A stretch of 64,000 nucleotides of DNA. It comes from an uncultured Lachnospiraceae bacterium (GTDB taxonomy: Bacteria; Bacillota; Clostridia; Lachnospirales; Lachnospiraceae). The stretch is taken from positions 1 to 64,000 of the forward strand of contig CAMVRS010000001.1 of NCBI GenBank assembly GCA_947169935.1, given 5' to 3'. This document shows, one piece after another, positions 37,377-45,981 of this stretch. A program made the position numbers and the translations under genes. The notes beneath the pieces were generated by a model. That model was not told the DNA's origin. It was given only the letters and a program-made list of their open reading frames with translations, and searched no databases. The number at the start of each line of letters is the position of its first letter. The stretch's first letter is position 1.

Positions 37377-38522
37377 TTAATAACCCGCGTAGTCCTTTAT
37401 CTGCATTGCGCCGTAATAAGCGTATTTAGGCAGAAGTTCATTATCAAAAAGCTGGGGAGTATATTCGCTCCTCCAGGACGCAAGATCCGTAAAGCCCCAG
37501 AAAGTAACGGCGTCCATGTTTATCTTACCGGCGTCCGCTCTCTCAAAAAGACCGCCTATAAGCTCATAATAATACCGTCCCTGTTCCTTAAGCTTATCCT
37601 GCGTAGGCACTGCCGGCGACTGGTATGCTCCCAGCCCCAGATCCAGTTCCGTGATCTGCAGTTTAAGGCCTGTCTTTGCAAGACCGTCCACGCCTTCCAG
37701 ATAAGTATTCAGATCATCTGCCGTAAAGAGATGAGCCTGCATGCCTATACCGTCGATAAGATATCTGCCGTCGTCATCCACAAGCGTCTCTACAAAATCA
37801 CATAAGGCTTCATCCTTAAACTGCTCGTTATAATCATTGTAATAAAGGTCTATGCTTTCCGGCGCATATTTATCCGCGAAATAGAAAGCATACCAGATAT
37901 AATCCTCACCTATGATGTCATACCAGTGATTCTGCCGCATGCTGCCGTCTTCCATAAAACCTTCGTTGACAACATCATACGCATAGAAAAGATCCAGGCA
38001 GTCAAGATTTTTAAGCTCCTCAAAATTGCCGCGTATATAATTTTCCATGCGGGAGAGCATCTCGTCCCTGTCCACATAGGCCTTGCTCTCATCAAAATCC
38101 TGATGAAAGATCCATTCCGGAGTCTGACTGTACCATACCAGGGTGTGTCCCCTCATGGCCATATCATGTTCCTTTGCCCAGTTGAGGATCTTAACGGTCT
38201 CGCTGCTGTAATCAACAACCAGCGTTCCCTGCGCTATGCTCTGCTCCTGACTCAATATGGAATCAGGCTTCATGGCGTTTTCCATGGTGATGCTGCTGTA
38301 CTGCTCCAGGATGATCTTTTCCATACTCTGGCTGTCGATCACCCCGGAATGCACACAGGTTCCCACCTTCATTCCGTGTTCTTCAAACACTTCCTTAAGG
38401 GTCTTATCAGTGATCATGCTCTTATCCGGCAGATCACATTTTACGCTCTGGGATTCTGCTTCTCCGCATCCTGCCAGCAGAAACAGCATGGAGCATAAAA
38501 ACGCTATCTTAGTTTTCTTCAT
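37377..38522 (-). CDS. Second GH10 endo-1,4-beta-xylanase, lipoprotein
   Basis: This 381-residue enzyme has a lipoprotein signal (FLLAGCGEA, Cys19) and a compact GH10 domain. Acid/base Glu187 is in YDVVNEGFM, nucleophile Glu292 in ITELDLG, and the cleft motif GHTLVWYSQTPEWIF is present. Unlike the GH10 at 13715-15163 it has almost no linker between the lipid anchor and the domain, so it should act close to the membrane, perhaps on shorter chains. It lies 15 bases after the GH43 lipoprotein gene and 26 before the FAD oxidoreductase gene, in one operon. Confidence 0.95.
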   Translation of the reverse strand: MKKTKIAFLCSMLFLLAGCGEAESQSVKCDLPDKSMITDKTLKEVFEEHGMKVGTCVHSGVIDSQSMEKIILEQYSSITMENAMKPDSILSQEQSIAQGTLVVDYSSETVKILNWAKEHDMAMRGHTLVWYSQTPEWIFHQDFDESKAYVDRDEMLSRMENYIRGNFEELKNLDCLDLFYAYDVVNEGFMEDGSMRQNHWYDIIGEDYIWYAFYFADKYAPESIDLYYNDYNEQFKDEALCDFVETLVDDDGRYLIDGIGMQAHLFTADDLNTYLEGVDGLAKTGLKLQITELDLGLGAYQSPAVPTQDKLKEQGRYYYELIGGLFERADAGKINMDAVTFWGFTDLASWRSEYTPQLFDNELLPKYAYYGAMQIKDYAGY

Positions 38523-38537
38523 ATCCGGACCTGCTCT

Positions 38538-40178
38538 TTATTCGAACGCCCACTCCTCGATCTCATAACCTTCGCCGCTGAAGGTAAAGAAAACATCCTG
38601 AACTCCGGTAACGGGAGTCTCGATAGCTGCTTCGCAGACTGCGGTACCGTCGCCCTTAACAGGGATGTATGCGATAACCGTTCTGTTGGGATAACCAACG
38701 GTAACGCGGATAATGCCTTCCTTACCGTTGGTGCGTACTTTAGCCTTTACTTTGGATGCGCCCTTATCGCCGAAGTCAACGCCCTCAAGCTTTACAAAAT
38801 CGCCTGTATCTATAGCGGTAAGAAGCAGATTACCGCAGCCCCACTTCTCACTAACTTCATCTGCGGGAGCGGTATCAACGCCACCCATGACAGCAAAGGT
38901 AGCGCCGTTGATGGGTTTGAAGGGATCAAGATTACCTACCTGCTTTCTGGAATTGCGGGTCATCTTTATATCGCCGATGGTGCCGTCTGCAGCAGGCGTG
39001 AACTCATCTATGCTGGTGGAACGATAGCCGTGGAGTATGCCCTGCTCCTTCTCCAGCATTCTTGAATGGTAGCAGATATACCACTGATCCTTGAATTTAA
39101 AGATCGCATGATGGTTGTTTCCGCCCGTTCCGTAATAATACTGGGGATTCTTAAGGATCCTCTCCTTAAAGGTGAAGGGTCCTAAAGGAGATTTGCTGGT
39201 CATCACGCAGATCTCGCCGTTATTGAAGCCGTATTCCTTCGTACCCTCTTCGTCTACGCTGAAGTTTGTGCAGTAGGTATAGAAATAGGTATCGCCGAAT
39301 TTGTGGATACCTGAATCCTCAAAAAGATAAGGCGCATCGATCACCTTGGGAACATCCACAAGGCTCATCATATCATCACCCAGCTGTGCGCATCTGCCTG
39401 TACCGGGATGTGCAGCCATTCCCTTGGGAACGCCGCCGCCAAAGTAGATATACGCCTTGCCGTCGTCATCCATAAGAACTGCGGGATCGAAGAGCCATTC
39501 AACATTGCCGCAGTTCTCCATATCCCTGCGGATCAGGCCGTGACCCAGTTCATCAACGAAAGGACCTACAGGGCTGTCGGATGTAACAACGCCGATGCCG
39601 CCGCCGTTGTCGGCAAAATACAGGAAGAACTTGGGCTTGCCGTCTACCATCTTCCATGCTGCTGCGGGAGCCCAGGAATTCTTTGCCCACTTGCCTGCAA
39701 CGCCCTTCTCACCGCCTATGGTTATCTCACCATGATCGGTGAAGTTGATCATATCCTTTGTGGAAACAACATACAGGCTTCTGATCTGTCCGTAGGTGTT
39801 CTCCTTTATCTCGCCCTTTTCGTCATACTCATAGGCGTCTGCCGTCATATAAAAATATACGGTATCGTCATAAACCAGCGCATAGGGATCTGCCCCGTAA
39901 TGCTGCTCGATGATAGGATTATTGTTCTGTATCCCCTTATAGCTTTTTGTTAACGTTACGTCCTTAAATACCTCAGCGTAATCCATTGAAACTTCCTCCT
40001 GTTCATTATTTGTATTTGTTTCTGCACCGGCATTCCCGGCGCTGATGCTCAAGTCCGTTTCCCCACTGCTTACAACGGCTCCCTGCGGCTTTATTTCTTC
40101 GCCGCCGCAGCTTCCCGTAACAAGGGCCAGTGCTATCATACTAATGGGGATAATTGCATTTTTCTTAAGACTCACCAT
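38538..40178 (-). CDS. GH43 lipoprotein with C-terminal CBM6-like domain, arabinoxylan-active
   Basis: The longest frame (to 40214) would begin inside a terminator hairpin, so ATG at 40178 is preferred; GTG at 40175 with GAGGG at ideal spacing is an alternative. The 546-residue product has a lipoprotein signal (VTGSCGG) and a Gln/Asn-rich linker. The GH43 propeller (about 60-395) carries GADPYALVYDD, FDPAVLMDDDGKAYIYFGG and LFEDSGIHK. A C-terminal beta-sandwich (about 410-545) resembles CBM6. The motif NPIIEQHYGADPYALVYDD resembles arabinoxylan arabinofuranohydrolases, so removal of arabinose side chains outside the cell is likely. It is the first gene of an operon with a GH10 and an FAD oxidoreductase. 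Confidence 0.88.
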   Translation of the reverse strand: MVSLKKNAIIPISMIALALVTGSCGGEEIKPQGAVVSSGETDLSISAGNAGAETNTNNEQEEVSMDYAEVFKDVTLTKSYKGIQNNNPIIEQHYGADPYALVYDDTVYFYMTADAYEYDEKGEIKENTYGQIRSLYVVSTKDMINFTDHGEITIGGEKGVAGKWAKNSWAPAAAWKMVDGKPKFFLYFADNGGGIGVVTSDSPVGPFVDELGHGLIRRDMENCGNVEWLFDPAVLMDDDGKAYIYFGGGVPKGMAAHPGTGRCAQLGDDMMSLVDVPKVIDAPYLFEDSGIHKFGDTYFYTYCTNFSVDEEGTKEYGFNNGEICVMTSKSPLGPFTFKERILKNPQYYYGTGGNNHHAIFKFKDQWYICYHSRMLEKEQGILHGYRSTSIDEFTPAADGTIGDIKMTRNSRKQVGNLDPFKPINGATFAVMGGVDTAPADEVSEKWGCGNLLLTAIDTGDFVKLEGVDFGDKGASKVKAKVRTNGKEGIIRVTVGYPNRTVIAYIPVKGDGTAVCEAAIETPVTGVQDVFFTFSGEGYEIEEWAFE

Positions 40179-40185
40179 GTCCCTC

Positions 40186-40214
40186 ATTTTACCATAAAAA
40201 CAGCCCTGCCGCAA
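40186..40214 (-). promoter_or_regulatory. Candidate promoter embedded in the upstream terminator
   Basis: On the minus strand TTGCGG (40209-40214), a 17-base spacer and TAAAAT (40186-40191, preceded by TGG as an extended -10) fit a sigma-A promoter. The -35 is the loop and stem of the terminator hairpin at 40196-40224. Transcription would start at about the ATG at 40178, giving a leaderless or nearly leaderless message. Confidence 0.5.
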
Positions 40215-40224
40215 GGCAGGGCTG
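40196..40224 (-). terminator. Terminator of the alcohol/aldehyde dehydrogenase operon
   Basis: A perfect 10-bp GC-rich stem (CAGCCCTGCC at 40201-40210 with GGCAGGGCTG at 40215-40224), 4-base loop and TTTTT on the minus strand (40200-40196), 18 bases past the aldehyde dehydrogenase stop. Confidence 0.9.
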
Positions 40225-40242
40225 TGGGCCGGATAACCATCA

Positions 40243-41616
40243 TCACTTCAGGAAAAACCTTATCAGTGCTTCATTTATCTTACGGTAGGGCTGATAGCGC
40301 ATGGGCAGGTCTATCCAGAGCTTCTTGTCCATTATGCTGCAGGCATGGGAGAAGGTCTCAAAGCCGTATCTGCCGTGATAATTGCCCATGCCGCTCTCGC
40401 CGAAACCGCCGAAGGGCAGGTTGGGAGTTGCAAGGTGTACCACCACATCATTAACGCAGCCGCCTCCGAAACGGCAGCGTTTAAGGATAAGATTTATGTT
40501 GTCCTTATCTTTTGAGAAAATATACAAAGCCAGAGGATGATCGTGCTCTTCCACACTCTTCACCACATCTTCTATACGCTCAAAGGTAAGGATAGGAAGG
40601 ATGGGACCGAAGATCTCTTCCTGCATCACGGCGTCTGAGCGGGTCACGTTATCCATCACGGTGGGAGCGATCTTCATGCTCTTTTCATCATAGTTTCCGC
40701 CCTTTACCACCTTGTCTTCGTCGATCAGACCCAGCAGTCTTTTAAAATGCTTCTCATTTATTATCTTTCCGTAATCGGGATTTTTTAAGGCATCCCTGCC
40801 GAACTGACGCACTATCTCTTTCTTTATCAGCTCGACCAGTTCATCCTTTATAAAGCTTTCGCAGAGTATATAGTCCGGCGCCACGCAGGTCTGTCCGCAG
40901 TTTAAGAACTTGCCGAAAACGATGCGTCTTGCAGCCAGCTTTAAGTTTGCGGAACTGTCTACTATGCAGGGGCTTTTCCCGCCCAATTCAAGGGTAACAG
41001 GCGTCAAATGCTCTGCTGCTTTGCGCAGCACTTCCTTACCCACTGTCTTGCTGCCGGTGAAAAAGATCTTATCGAATTTCAGGGACAGAAGCTGCCGGTT
41101 CTCTTCCCTGCCGCCTGTGATGCAGGCAACATACTCTTCCGCAAAGCACTCGCCGATCAGTTTTTCTATAATGGCAGAGGTTGCAGGCGCATAAGCGCTG
41201 GGTTTTAAGATGACTGTATTGCCCGCAGCCACCGCATCGATAAGGGGCTCCATCGTGAGCAGGAAAGGATAATTCCAGGGACTCATTACCAGCACATTTC
41301 CAAAAGGCTTGCGCATGACAAAACTGTTCGCATGAAAGTTAGTGAGCGGTGTAAGCTTTATCTGAGGCGCAACGTATTTCCTGATATTCTTAAGCATATG
41401 GGTGATGGCATTCAGGCTCAGTCCCACTTCGCACATAAATGCTTCCATATTGCTCTTTCCAAGGTCCTCTGTAAGAGCCTTTAATATTGATCTTTCATTC
41501 TTCTTTATGCCGCGGTACAGCTTCTTAAGCGCTGCCTCACGCACTCCGATATTCAAAGTCGAGCCCTCAGCAAAGAAAGCTCTCTGTTTTTTCAGTATAT
41601 CTTCCGTACGGCTCAT
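40243..41616 (-). CDS. NAD(P)-dependent aldehyde dehydrogenase
   Basis: This 457-residue protein belongs to the short class-3-like aldehyde dehydrogenases, which oxidise aldehydes to acids. Motifs are MSPWNYPFLL (cofactor pocket), FTGSKTVG, TLELGGKSP with Glu210 and the catalytic Cys244 in NCGQTCVAPDY. Its ATG overlaps the stop of the alcohol dehydrogenase gene by 4 bases, so the two are translationally coupled and may pass an aldehyde between them. A terminator follows. Substrate unknown. No signal peptide; cytoplasmic. Confidence 0.92.
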   Translation of the reverse strand: MSRTEDILKKQRAFFAEGSTLNIGVREAALKKLYRGIKKNERSILKALTEDLGKSNMEAFMCEVGLSLNAITHMLKNIRKYVAPQIKLTPLTNFHANSFVMRKPFGNVLVMSPWNYPFLLTMEPLIDAVAAGNTVILKPSAYAPATSAIIEKLIGECFAEEYVACITGGREENRQLLSLKFDKIFFTGSKTVGKEVLRKAAEHLTPVTLELGGKSPCIVDSSANLKLAARRIVFGKFLNCGQTCVAPDYILCESFIKDELVELIKKEIVRQFGRDALKNPDYGKIINEKHFKRLLGLIDEDKVVKGGNYDEKSMKIAPTVMDNVTRSDAVMQEEIFGPILPILTFERIEDVVKSVEEHDHPLALYIFSKDKDNINLILKRCRFGGGCVNDVVVHLATPNLPFGGFGESGMGNYHGRYGFETFSHACSIMDKKLWIDLPMRYQPYRKINEALIRFFLK

Positions 41617-42830
41617 GCTCTTGTACCTCCCTCTTCATATACATCATAATAAAAGCGTTCCAGAGCTTTTGCATCCATCAGTACAGGAACCGGATAAACC
41701 GGATTTCCTTCACCTGCTGCCGAACGCGCCATATCCGTGATATCTTCTTTTTTGATTGCCGGGATCTTGGTTCCTATGCCTATCCTTCTGTTAAGTTCCC
41801 ACACTGCCCTGATAAAGCTCTGGGCTGCCAGTGCTTCTTCCGTATCCATATGCGCCACTCCGGCTGCTATAGCCAGAGCCTTAAGCTGAGGATAGATCGC
41901 AGTCCCATATGCTTCAAGCACATAGGGCAGGAGTATGGCAGTGGTCTCTCCATGGGGAAGATTATATTTACCACTTAAAGAATGGCTCACTGCATGTGCA
42001 TAGCCCACGTAAGAAACCGTGAATGCACATCCGCCCAGATACGACGCCCGCAGCATCCCGCGTCTTGCCTTCATATCGTTTCCGTTTTTTACGGCGCGCT
42101 CAAGATTATGAAATACAAGACGCACAGCCCTTAACGCCTCACGTCTGGTCTGCTTTGTGGTAGAGTTTCCGATATAAGCCTCTACCGCATGCGCCAGCGT
42201 ATCCATACCGGTACCTGCTGTGATCTTAGGCGGAAGCGTTCTTGTAGTCTCCGGATCCAGTACCGCCACATCGGGTATCAGCGGAAAGTCCATAAGCGCA
42301 TACTTATGTCCTGTCTCTTCATCAAGTATAACCGCTGCCACCGTAGTCTCACTTCCGGTGCCGGCAGTAGTAGGGATAGCAATGGTATAGGGAGTGCGCA
42401 GCCATATCCTGAGCATGCCTCCCAGATCTTCAAGCGTGGAATTCGGGCGGGCGATAAGAGCGCCCACTGCCTTTGCTGTATCCATGGATGAGCCGCCGCC
42501 GAAGCCTATCAGCGCCTCACATCCGTCTTCAATATACATCTGTCTGGCTTCTTCAACATTCTTTACGGTAGGATTGGACTGCACCTTATCATATACGGTA
42601 AGGCCAAAGCCCTGCTTCTTAAGTATATCCTCCAGATGCTTTGTGATCCCCAGGCCACGGATCCCGGGATCCGTTACCAGCATCACTTTTCTGATGCTTT
42701 TTTTGTTCAGCAGTTCAGGGATCTGATCAACCTGATTTAAGATGTGCGGGTTACGATAAGGCAATAGCGGTATCGCGACTTTAAAACCAAACTGGAATAC
42801 CCTGCAGTATGTCTTTTCAATGATGTTCAT
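41613..42830 (-). CDS. Iron-containing alcohol dehydrogenase
   Basis: This 405-residue protein belongs to the group III metal-dependent dehydrogenases. The NAD-binding region has GFGGGSSMDTAKAVG, and metal-ligand residues lie in DTLAHAVEAYIGN, VSHSLSGKYNLPHGETTA. The ATG at 42830 has GGAGG 9 bases upstream; a TTG at 42851 overlaps that site and is rejected. It is coupled by a 4-base overlap to an aldehyde dehydrogenase and may reduce or oxidise the aldehyde that enzyme uses. Substrate cannot be read from sequence. Confidence 0.92.
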   Translation of the reverse strand: MNIIEKTYCRVFQFGFKVAIPLLPYRNPHILNQVDQIPELLNKKSIRKVMLVTDPGIRGLGITKHLEDILKKQGFGLTVYDKVQSNPTVKNVEEARQMYIEDGCEALIGFGGGSSMDTAKAVGALIARPNSTLEDLGGMLRIWLRTPYTIAIPTTAGTGSETTVAAVILDEETGHKYALMDFPLIPDVAVLDPETTRTLPPKITAGTGMDTLAHAVEAYIGNSTTKQTRREALRAVRLVFHNLERAVKNGNDMKARRGMLRASYLGGCAFTVSYVGYAHAVSHSLSGKYNLPHGETTAILLPYVLEAYGTAIYPQLKALAIAAGVAHMDTEEALAAQSFIRAVWELNRRIGIGTKIPAIKKEDITDMARSAAGEGNPVYPVPVLMDAKALERFYYDVYEEGGTRA

Positions 42831-42861
42831 TTTATTAGGCCTCCAAAACAATATCCATAAT

Positions 42862-42890
42862 ATGGTACTATAAACTATGAATTATTTCAA
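42862..42890 (-). promoter_or_regulatory. Promoter of the alcohol/aldehyde dehydrogenase operon
   Basis: On the minus strand TTGAAA (42885-42890), a 17-base spacer and TACCAT (42862-42867; 4 of 6 matches to the -10 consensus) lie about 30 bases before the ATG. Divergent from the promoter of the small Cpl-7-domain gene. Confidence 0.45.
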
Positions 42891-42904
42891 TGCCGCGGCA
42901 TTTA

Positions 42905-42933
42905 TTGCCTGATCCTGATGCGCGAGTTATAAT
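42905..42933 (+). promoter_or_regulatory. Promoter of the small Cpl-7-domain protein gene
   Basis: TTGCCT (42905-42910), a 17-base spacer and perfect TATAAT (42928-42933) lie 43 bases before the start codon. Confidence 0.75.
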
Positions 42934-42976
42934 GTATGCGCATTATCAACAACCACATATGAGGAGGTAAAAAGAA

Positions 42977-43258
42977 ATGCCAGGATTTTCAGATGCACTT
43001 AAGAACAGAAACGCCGGTGCTGATAACAGCGGCAGCCAGTCAAAGCAGTCAAAATTTGCTTCTGTAGTAGCCGGAGCCAAGGCTGAAAGCGCTGCAAATA
43101 AGGCTGAAAACACTGCAAAGAAAAGCAACGAAGAGATCGCTAAGGAAGTCATCCGCGGTAACTGGGGCGTAGGTCAGGAACGCAAGGATAAGCTCACCGC
43201 CGCAGGATATGATTATTCCGCAGTACAGTCGATAGTTAATGAGATGATGAAGAAATAA
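42977..43258 (+). CDS. Small protein with a single Cpl-7 (CW_7) domain and no signal peptide
   Basis: This 93-residue protein has a low-complexity Ala/Lys/Asn/Ser-rich first half and a C-terminal domain (about 52-91). That domain reads EIAKEVIRGNWGVGQERK then LTAAGYDYSAVQSIVNEM, which matches the Cpl-7/CW_7 repeat. In phage and bacterial lysins that repeat binds peptidoglycan and is normally secreted; here there is no Sec signal or membrane helix. It is preceded by a perfect AGGAGG and a strong promoter and followed by a terminator made of inverted dispersed repeats, so it is a stand-alone transcription unit. Role unknown; the domain may bind another partner in the cytoplasm or be released by lysis. 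Confidence 0.85.
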   Translation: MPGFSDALKNRNAGADNSGSQSKQSKFASVVAGAKAESAANKAENTAKKSNEEIAKEVIRGNWGVGQERKDKLTAAGYDYSAVQSIVNEMMKK

Positions 43259-43260
43259 AA

Positions 43261-43337
43261 GATCCTTCGTCGCTGCGCTCCTCAGGATGACACGAGTGTA
43301 CTCTCCTTTCATCCTGAGCGCAGCGAAGGATCTTTTT
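43261..43337 (+). terminator. Terminator formed by an inverted pair of dispersed repeats, copies 3 and 4
   Basis: GATCCTTCGTCGCTGCGCTC... (43261-43292) and its inverted partner (about 43309-43332, ending AGCGAAGGATCT) pair into a long stem with a 17-base loop, followed by TTTTTTT. It ends the small Cpl-7-domain gene, and the convergent GH43 gene stops at 43342. The arms belong to the same repeat family as 8681 and 21561. Confidence 0.8.
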
Positions 43338-43341
43338 TTGT

Positions 43342-44739
43342 TTAAGCCAACTCGAATCCCTGCAGATCGCAGGCTCCGCCGCCCTTATAGGTGAGGAAGA
43401 TCGCTCCCACACCGTCGGGGATGCTGATATCAGACTTGTAGGTTTCCCATACATTCGTAAAGTCCACAGGTATCTTTGCCAATACCTCTCCTTCACGGGA
43501 GGTCCTTACTTCAAATTCACCTTTTGCATAACCACGCAGTGTAATGCTTATGGATTTTACATCCTTAAAATCAAAATACTTAAAGCCGGCTGTAGCATTG
43601 TTTCTCATAAAGCCTATGTAGCCGGGCTCCTCATCGCCGTCACGGCCGTCCTGCATTATCTTCGGGAACTGGTCACCGCCTACATATACGGAAGGCTTAT
43701 CGGTAAACAGATTGCAGGCGATGTAGCCGGGATAATAGCCCTTGCCGGGAAGGGGTCCGTCATTCAGGCCGCAGGAGGTGATCTCTACCTGGGGAATACT
43801 TCCGTCTTCCTTAATGGTGATCTTCTCTGCGCAGCCCTGGCGGCTGTACCAGCTTCCGTTGGTCTGTCTGTGATAGAATATATACCACTGTCCGTTTATC
43901 TCAACTATGCTTCCGTGATCGTTACCGCCGTAGGCTACAGGCAGATCAGCAGGCTTATCCTTATCTATGCCTATGTCTGCATTACTTACTATAACACCGC
44001 CGTATTTGAAAGGTCCCCTGGGATCGTCAGCGGTGGCGTAGCACATCTCGTGCATGGGTGAGGATGAATAGATGAAGTAATACTTATCACCCACCTTGCG
44101 GATGGATGAAGCTTCAAAGAAAGCATGTCCTTCAAAGCCGGTGCCATCCTGATACTCAATGCCGGGAACCACTGTCTTGGGCTCCTCTATGATAGTGAGC
44201 ATGTCCTTATCAAGTACCTGCAGTCTGGATCCGGTACGGGACTTATCGCCCCTGCCGCAGAAACCGGTATACAGATAGGTTTTTCCGTCCTCGGTGATCA
44301 CGCCCGGATCGAACTGGGGCTCATCACCCTCGCGCTCTCCCAGTCTGGTGCCGTCTGCATAGTGCACATAACCGTAAAACTCAAACTTTCCGCCGGGTTC
44401 ATCACATACAGCCACTGATATTATAGGCAGCTTATCCAGCGCATAATACAGATAGTATCTGCCGTCGGGACCTATGGTCATATCCGGCGCATACAGGCAC
44501 ATCTTGCCTTCCTTATTCTCCGGATCCTGGGTCTTCCCGTAGATAACTCCCTCGTATCTCCAGTTGCCCAGATCGTCAACGGGCGCAGACCAGGTCACAT
44601 AATCGCCCAGGCAGAATACATGCCCGTTATAGATATCATGCGATCCGTAAACATACACCCTGCCGTTAAATACATAGGGTTCTCCGTCGGGAATGTACTC
44701 CCAGGAAGGAAGATAGGGATTAAATGCATTTTTTTTCAT
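43342..44739 (-). CDS. GH43 enzyme with C-terminal CBM6-like domain, cytoplasmic
   Basis: This 465-residue protein has a GH43 propeller (about 8-325). Acidic residues are in IPDGEPYVFNGRVYVYGSHD, YAPDMTIGPDGRYYLYY, QFDPGVITEDG and FFEASSIRKVG. A beta-sandwich (about 335-463) like CBM6 follows. No signal peptide, so it acts on imported oligosaccharides as an arabinofuranosidase or xylosidase; specificity is not resolvable by eye. It follows the aldo/keto reductase gene by 18 bases in one transcript and ends beside a repeat-formed terminator. Confidence 0.88.
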   Translation of the reverse strand: MKKNAFNPYLPSWEYIPDGEPYVFNGRVYVYGSHDIYNGHVFCLGDYVTWSAPVDDLGNWRYEGVIYGKTQDPENKEGKMCLYAPDMTIGPDGRYYLYYALDKLPIISVAVCDEPGGKFEFYGYVHYADGTRLGEREGDEPQFDPGVITEDGKTYLYTGFCGRGDKSRTGSRLQVLDKDMLTIIEEPKTVVPGIEYQDGTGFEGHAFFEASSIRKVGDKYYFIYSSSPMHEMCYATADDPRGPFKYGGVIVSNADIGIDKDKPADLPVAYGGNDHGSIVEINGQWYIFYHRQTNGSWYSRQGCAEKITIKEDGSIPQVEITSCGLNDGPLPGKGYYPGYIACNLFTDKPSVYVGGDQFPKIMQDGRDGDEEPGYIGFMRNNATAGFKYFDFKDVKSISITLRGYAKGEFEVRTSREGEVLAKIPVDFTNVWETYKSDISIPDGVGAIFLTYKGGGACDLQGFELA

Positions 44740-44757
44740 TCTGTAAAACCTCCGATG

Positions 44758-45894
44758 TTATTTATCTGCTTCTGCTTTTTCCATATCAGCTTTTACTTTC
44801 TTTAAGTCTTCCCTGATGCTTAAATGCTGGGGGCAGGCTTTTTCGCACTTACCGCATTCCTTACAGAACTCTGCAGTCTTATTATCTTTCTTCATGCCTT
44901 CCCACTGCCACTTCACCGTACCGTAATTCTGATATACATGGTAACGGTTCCATACGCTGAAGTTGCCCGGAATATCCAGGCCGAAAGGACAGGGCATACA
45001 ATACCTGCAGCCTGTACAGCCATTCTGTATACGGCTGTTCATTATCTCCTTTATCTTATCGATGGCCTGATATTCCTTCTCTTCCATCGGGATAAAGTCA
45101 TTAAAGGTCGCAAGGTTGTCTTCCACCTGTTCCATCGTGGACATGCCGCTCAGTACCGTAAGTATATTAGGCAGCGTTGCCACATATCTTAAAGCAAAGG
45201 ATGCCGCGCTCTTGCCGGGTCTTACGCTCTCGAATACATCCATGATATCCTGCGAAAAGCTTGCCAGGGATCCGCCCTTGATGGGCTCCATGATGGTTAA
45301 AGGTATGCCCTTTTCCTCAGCCAGCTTATATCCTTTCATGCCGGCCTGCTCATCGATATCCATGTAATTGAGCTGTATCTGACAGAAGTCCCAGTCACGA
45401 TAGCTTATGATCTTCTCAAAGGTATCATAATCATCATGGAAGGAAAATCCCAGGAAGCGTATCTTTCCCTCTGCCTTTAATTCCTCAAGGCGCTTTACCG
45501 TTCCCAGCTTCTCCTGCTTTTCCCAGCTGTCCTTGTTCATCGCATGCATCAGATAAAAATCGAAATGATCCGTCTGCAGTTTTTCAAGCTGTTCGTTAAA
45601 GTATTTGTCAACGTCTTCAATGGTATTGACAAACCAGACGGGTAATTTGGTTGCAAGATAGAAGGAATCCCTGGGATACTTCTTTAAAGCTTCTCCTACA
45701 AAAAGCTCGCTCTCGCCATCATGATAAGGATACGCGGTGTCTATATAATTGACACCTGATGCTATAGCCTTATCCAGCATCTTCTCTGCCAGCGGTCTGT
45801 CTATCTTTCCGTCGGCACCCACAGGAAATCTCATGCAGCCAAAGCCAAGAAGCGAAACGTCAATCCCTAATTTCTTAAAGTTTCTTGTTTCCAT
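44758..45894 (-). CDS. Aldo/keto reductase with C-terminal 4Fe-4S ferredoxin-like domain
   Basis: This 378-residue protein has an aldo/keto reductase barrel (about 1-280; GVNYIDTAYPYHDGESE, LATKLPVW, FDFYLMHAMNKD). The C-terminal part carries two Cys clusters (CTGCRYCMPCPFGLDIP and CKECGKCEKACPQH), consistent with 4Fe-4S clusters. Such fused proteins are common in anaerobes and probably couple carbonyl reduction to iron-sulfur electron transfer. Substrate unknown; the position before a GH43 gene suggests sugar-derived carbonyls. It has its own promoter next to a dispersed repeat. Confidence 0.9.
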   Translation of the reverse strand: METRNFKKLGIDVSLLGFGCMRFPVGADGKIDRPLAEKMLDKAIASGVNYIDTAYPYHDGESELFVGEALKKYPRDSFYLATKLPVWFVNTIEDVDKYFNEQLEKLQTDHFDFYLMHAMNKDSWEKQEKLGTVKRLEELKAEGKIRFLGFSFHDDYDTFEKIISYRDWDFCQIQLNYMDIDEQAGMKGYKLAEEKGIPLTIMEPIKGGSLASFSQDIMDVFESVRPGKSAASFALRYVATLPNILTVLSGMSTMEQVEDNLATFNDFIPMEEKEYQAIDKIKEIMNSRIQNGCTGCRYCMPCPFGLDIPGNFSVWNRYHVYQNYGTVKWQWEGMKKDNKTAEFCKECGKCEKACPQHLSIREDLKKVKADMEKAEADK

Positions 45895-45949
45895 TTACTT
45901 CTCCTTTCATAGATAAAAAATTAAGATTCCTGCTCCACCCTCAAAAATC

Positions 45950-45979
45950 AATATACGTTATAAAAATGTTTTATGTCAA
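45950..45979 (-). promoter_or_regulatory. Promoter of the aldo/keto reductase-GH43 operon
   Basis: On the minus strand a perfect TTGACA (45974-45979), an 18-base spacer and TATATT (45950-45955) lie about 55 bases before the ATG. It lies directly downstream of dispersed repeat copy 5. Confidence 0.7.
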
Positions 45980-45981
45980 GA

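Noticed and set aside
40178..40214. Upstream start for the GH43 lipoprotein gene at 40214
   Set aside because: That frame would begin within a strong terminator hairpin and add residues ahead of an otherwise proper lipoprotein signal.
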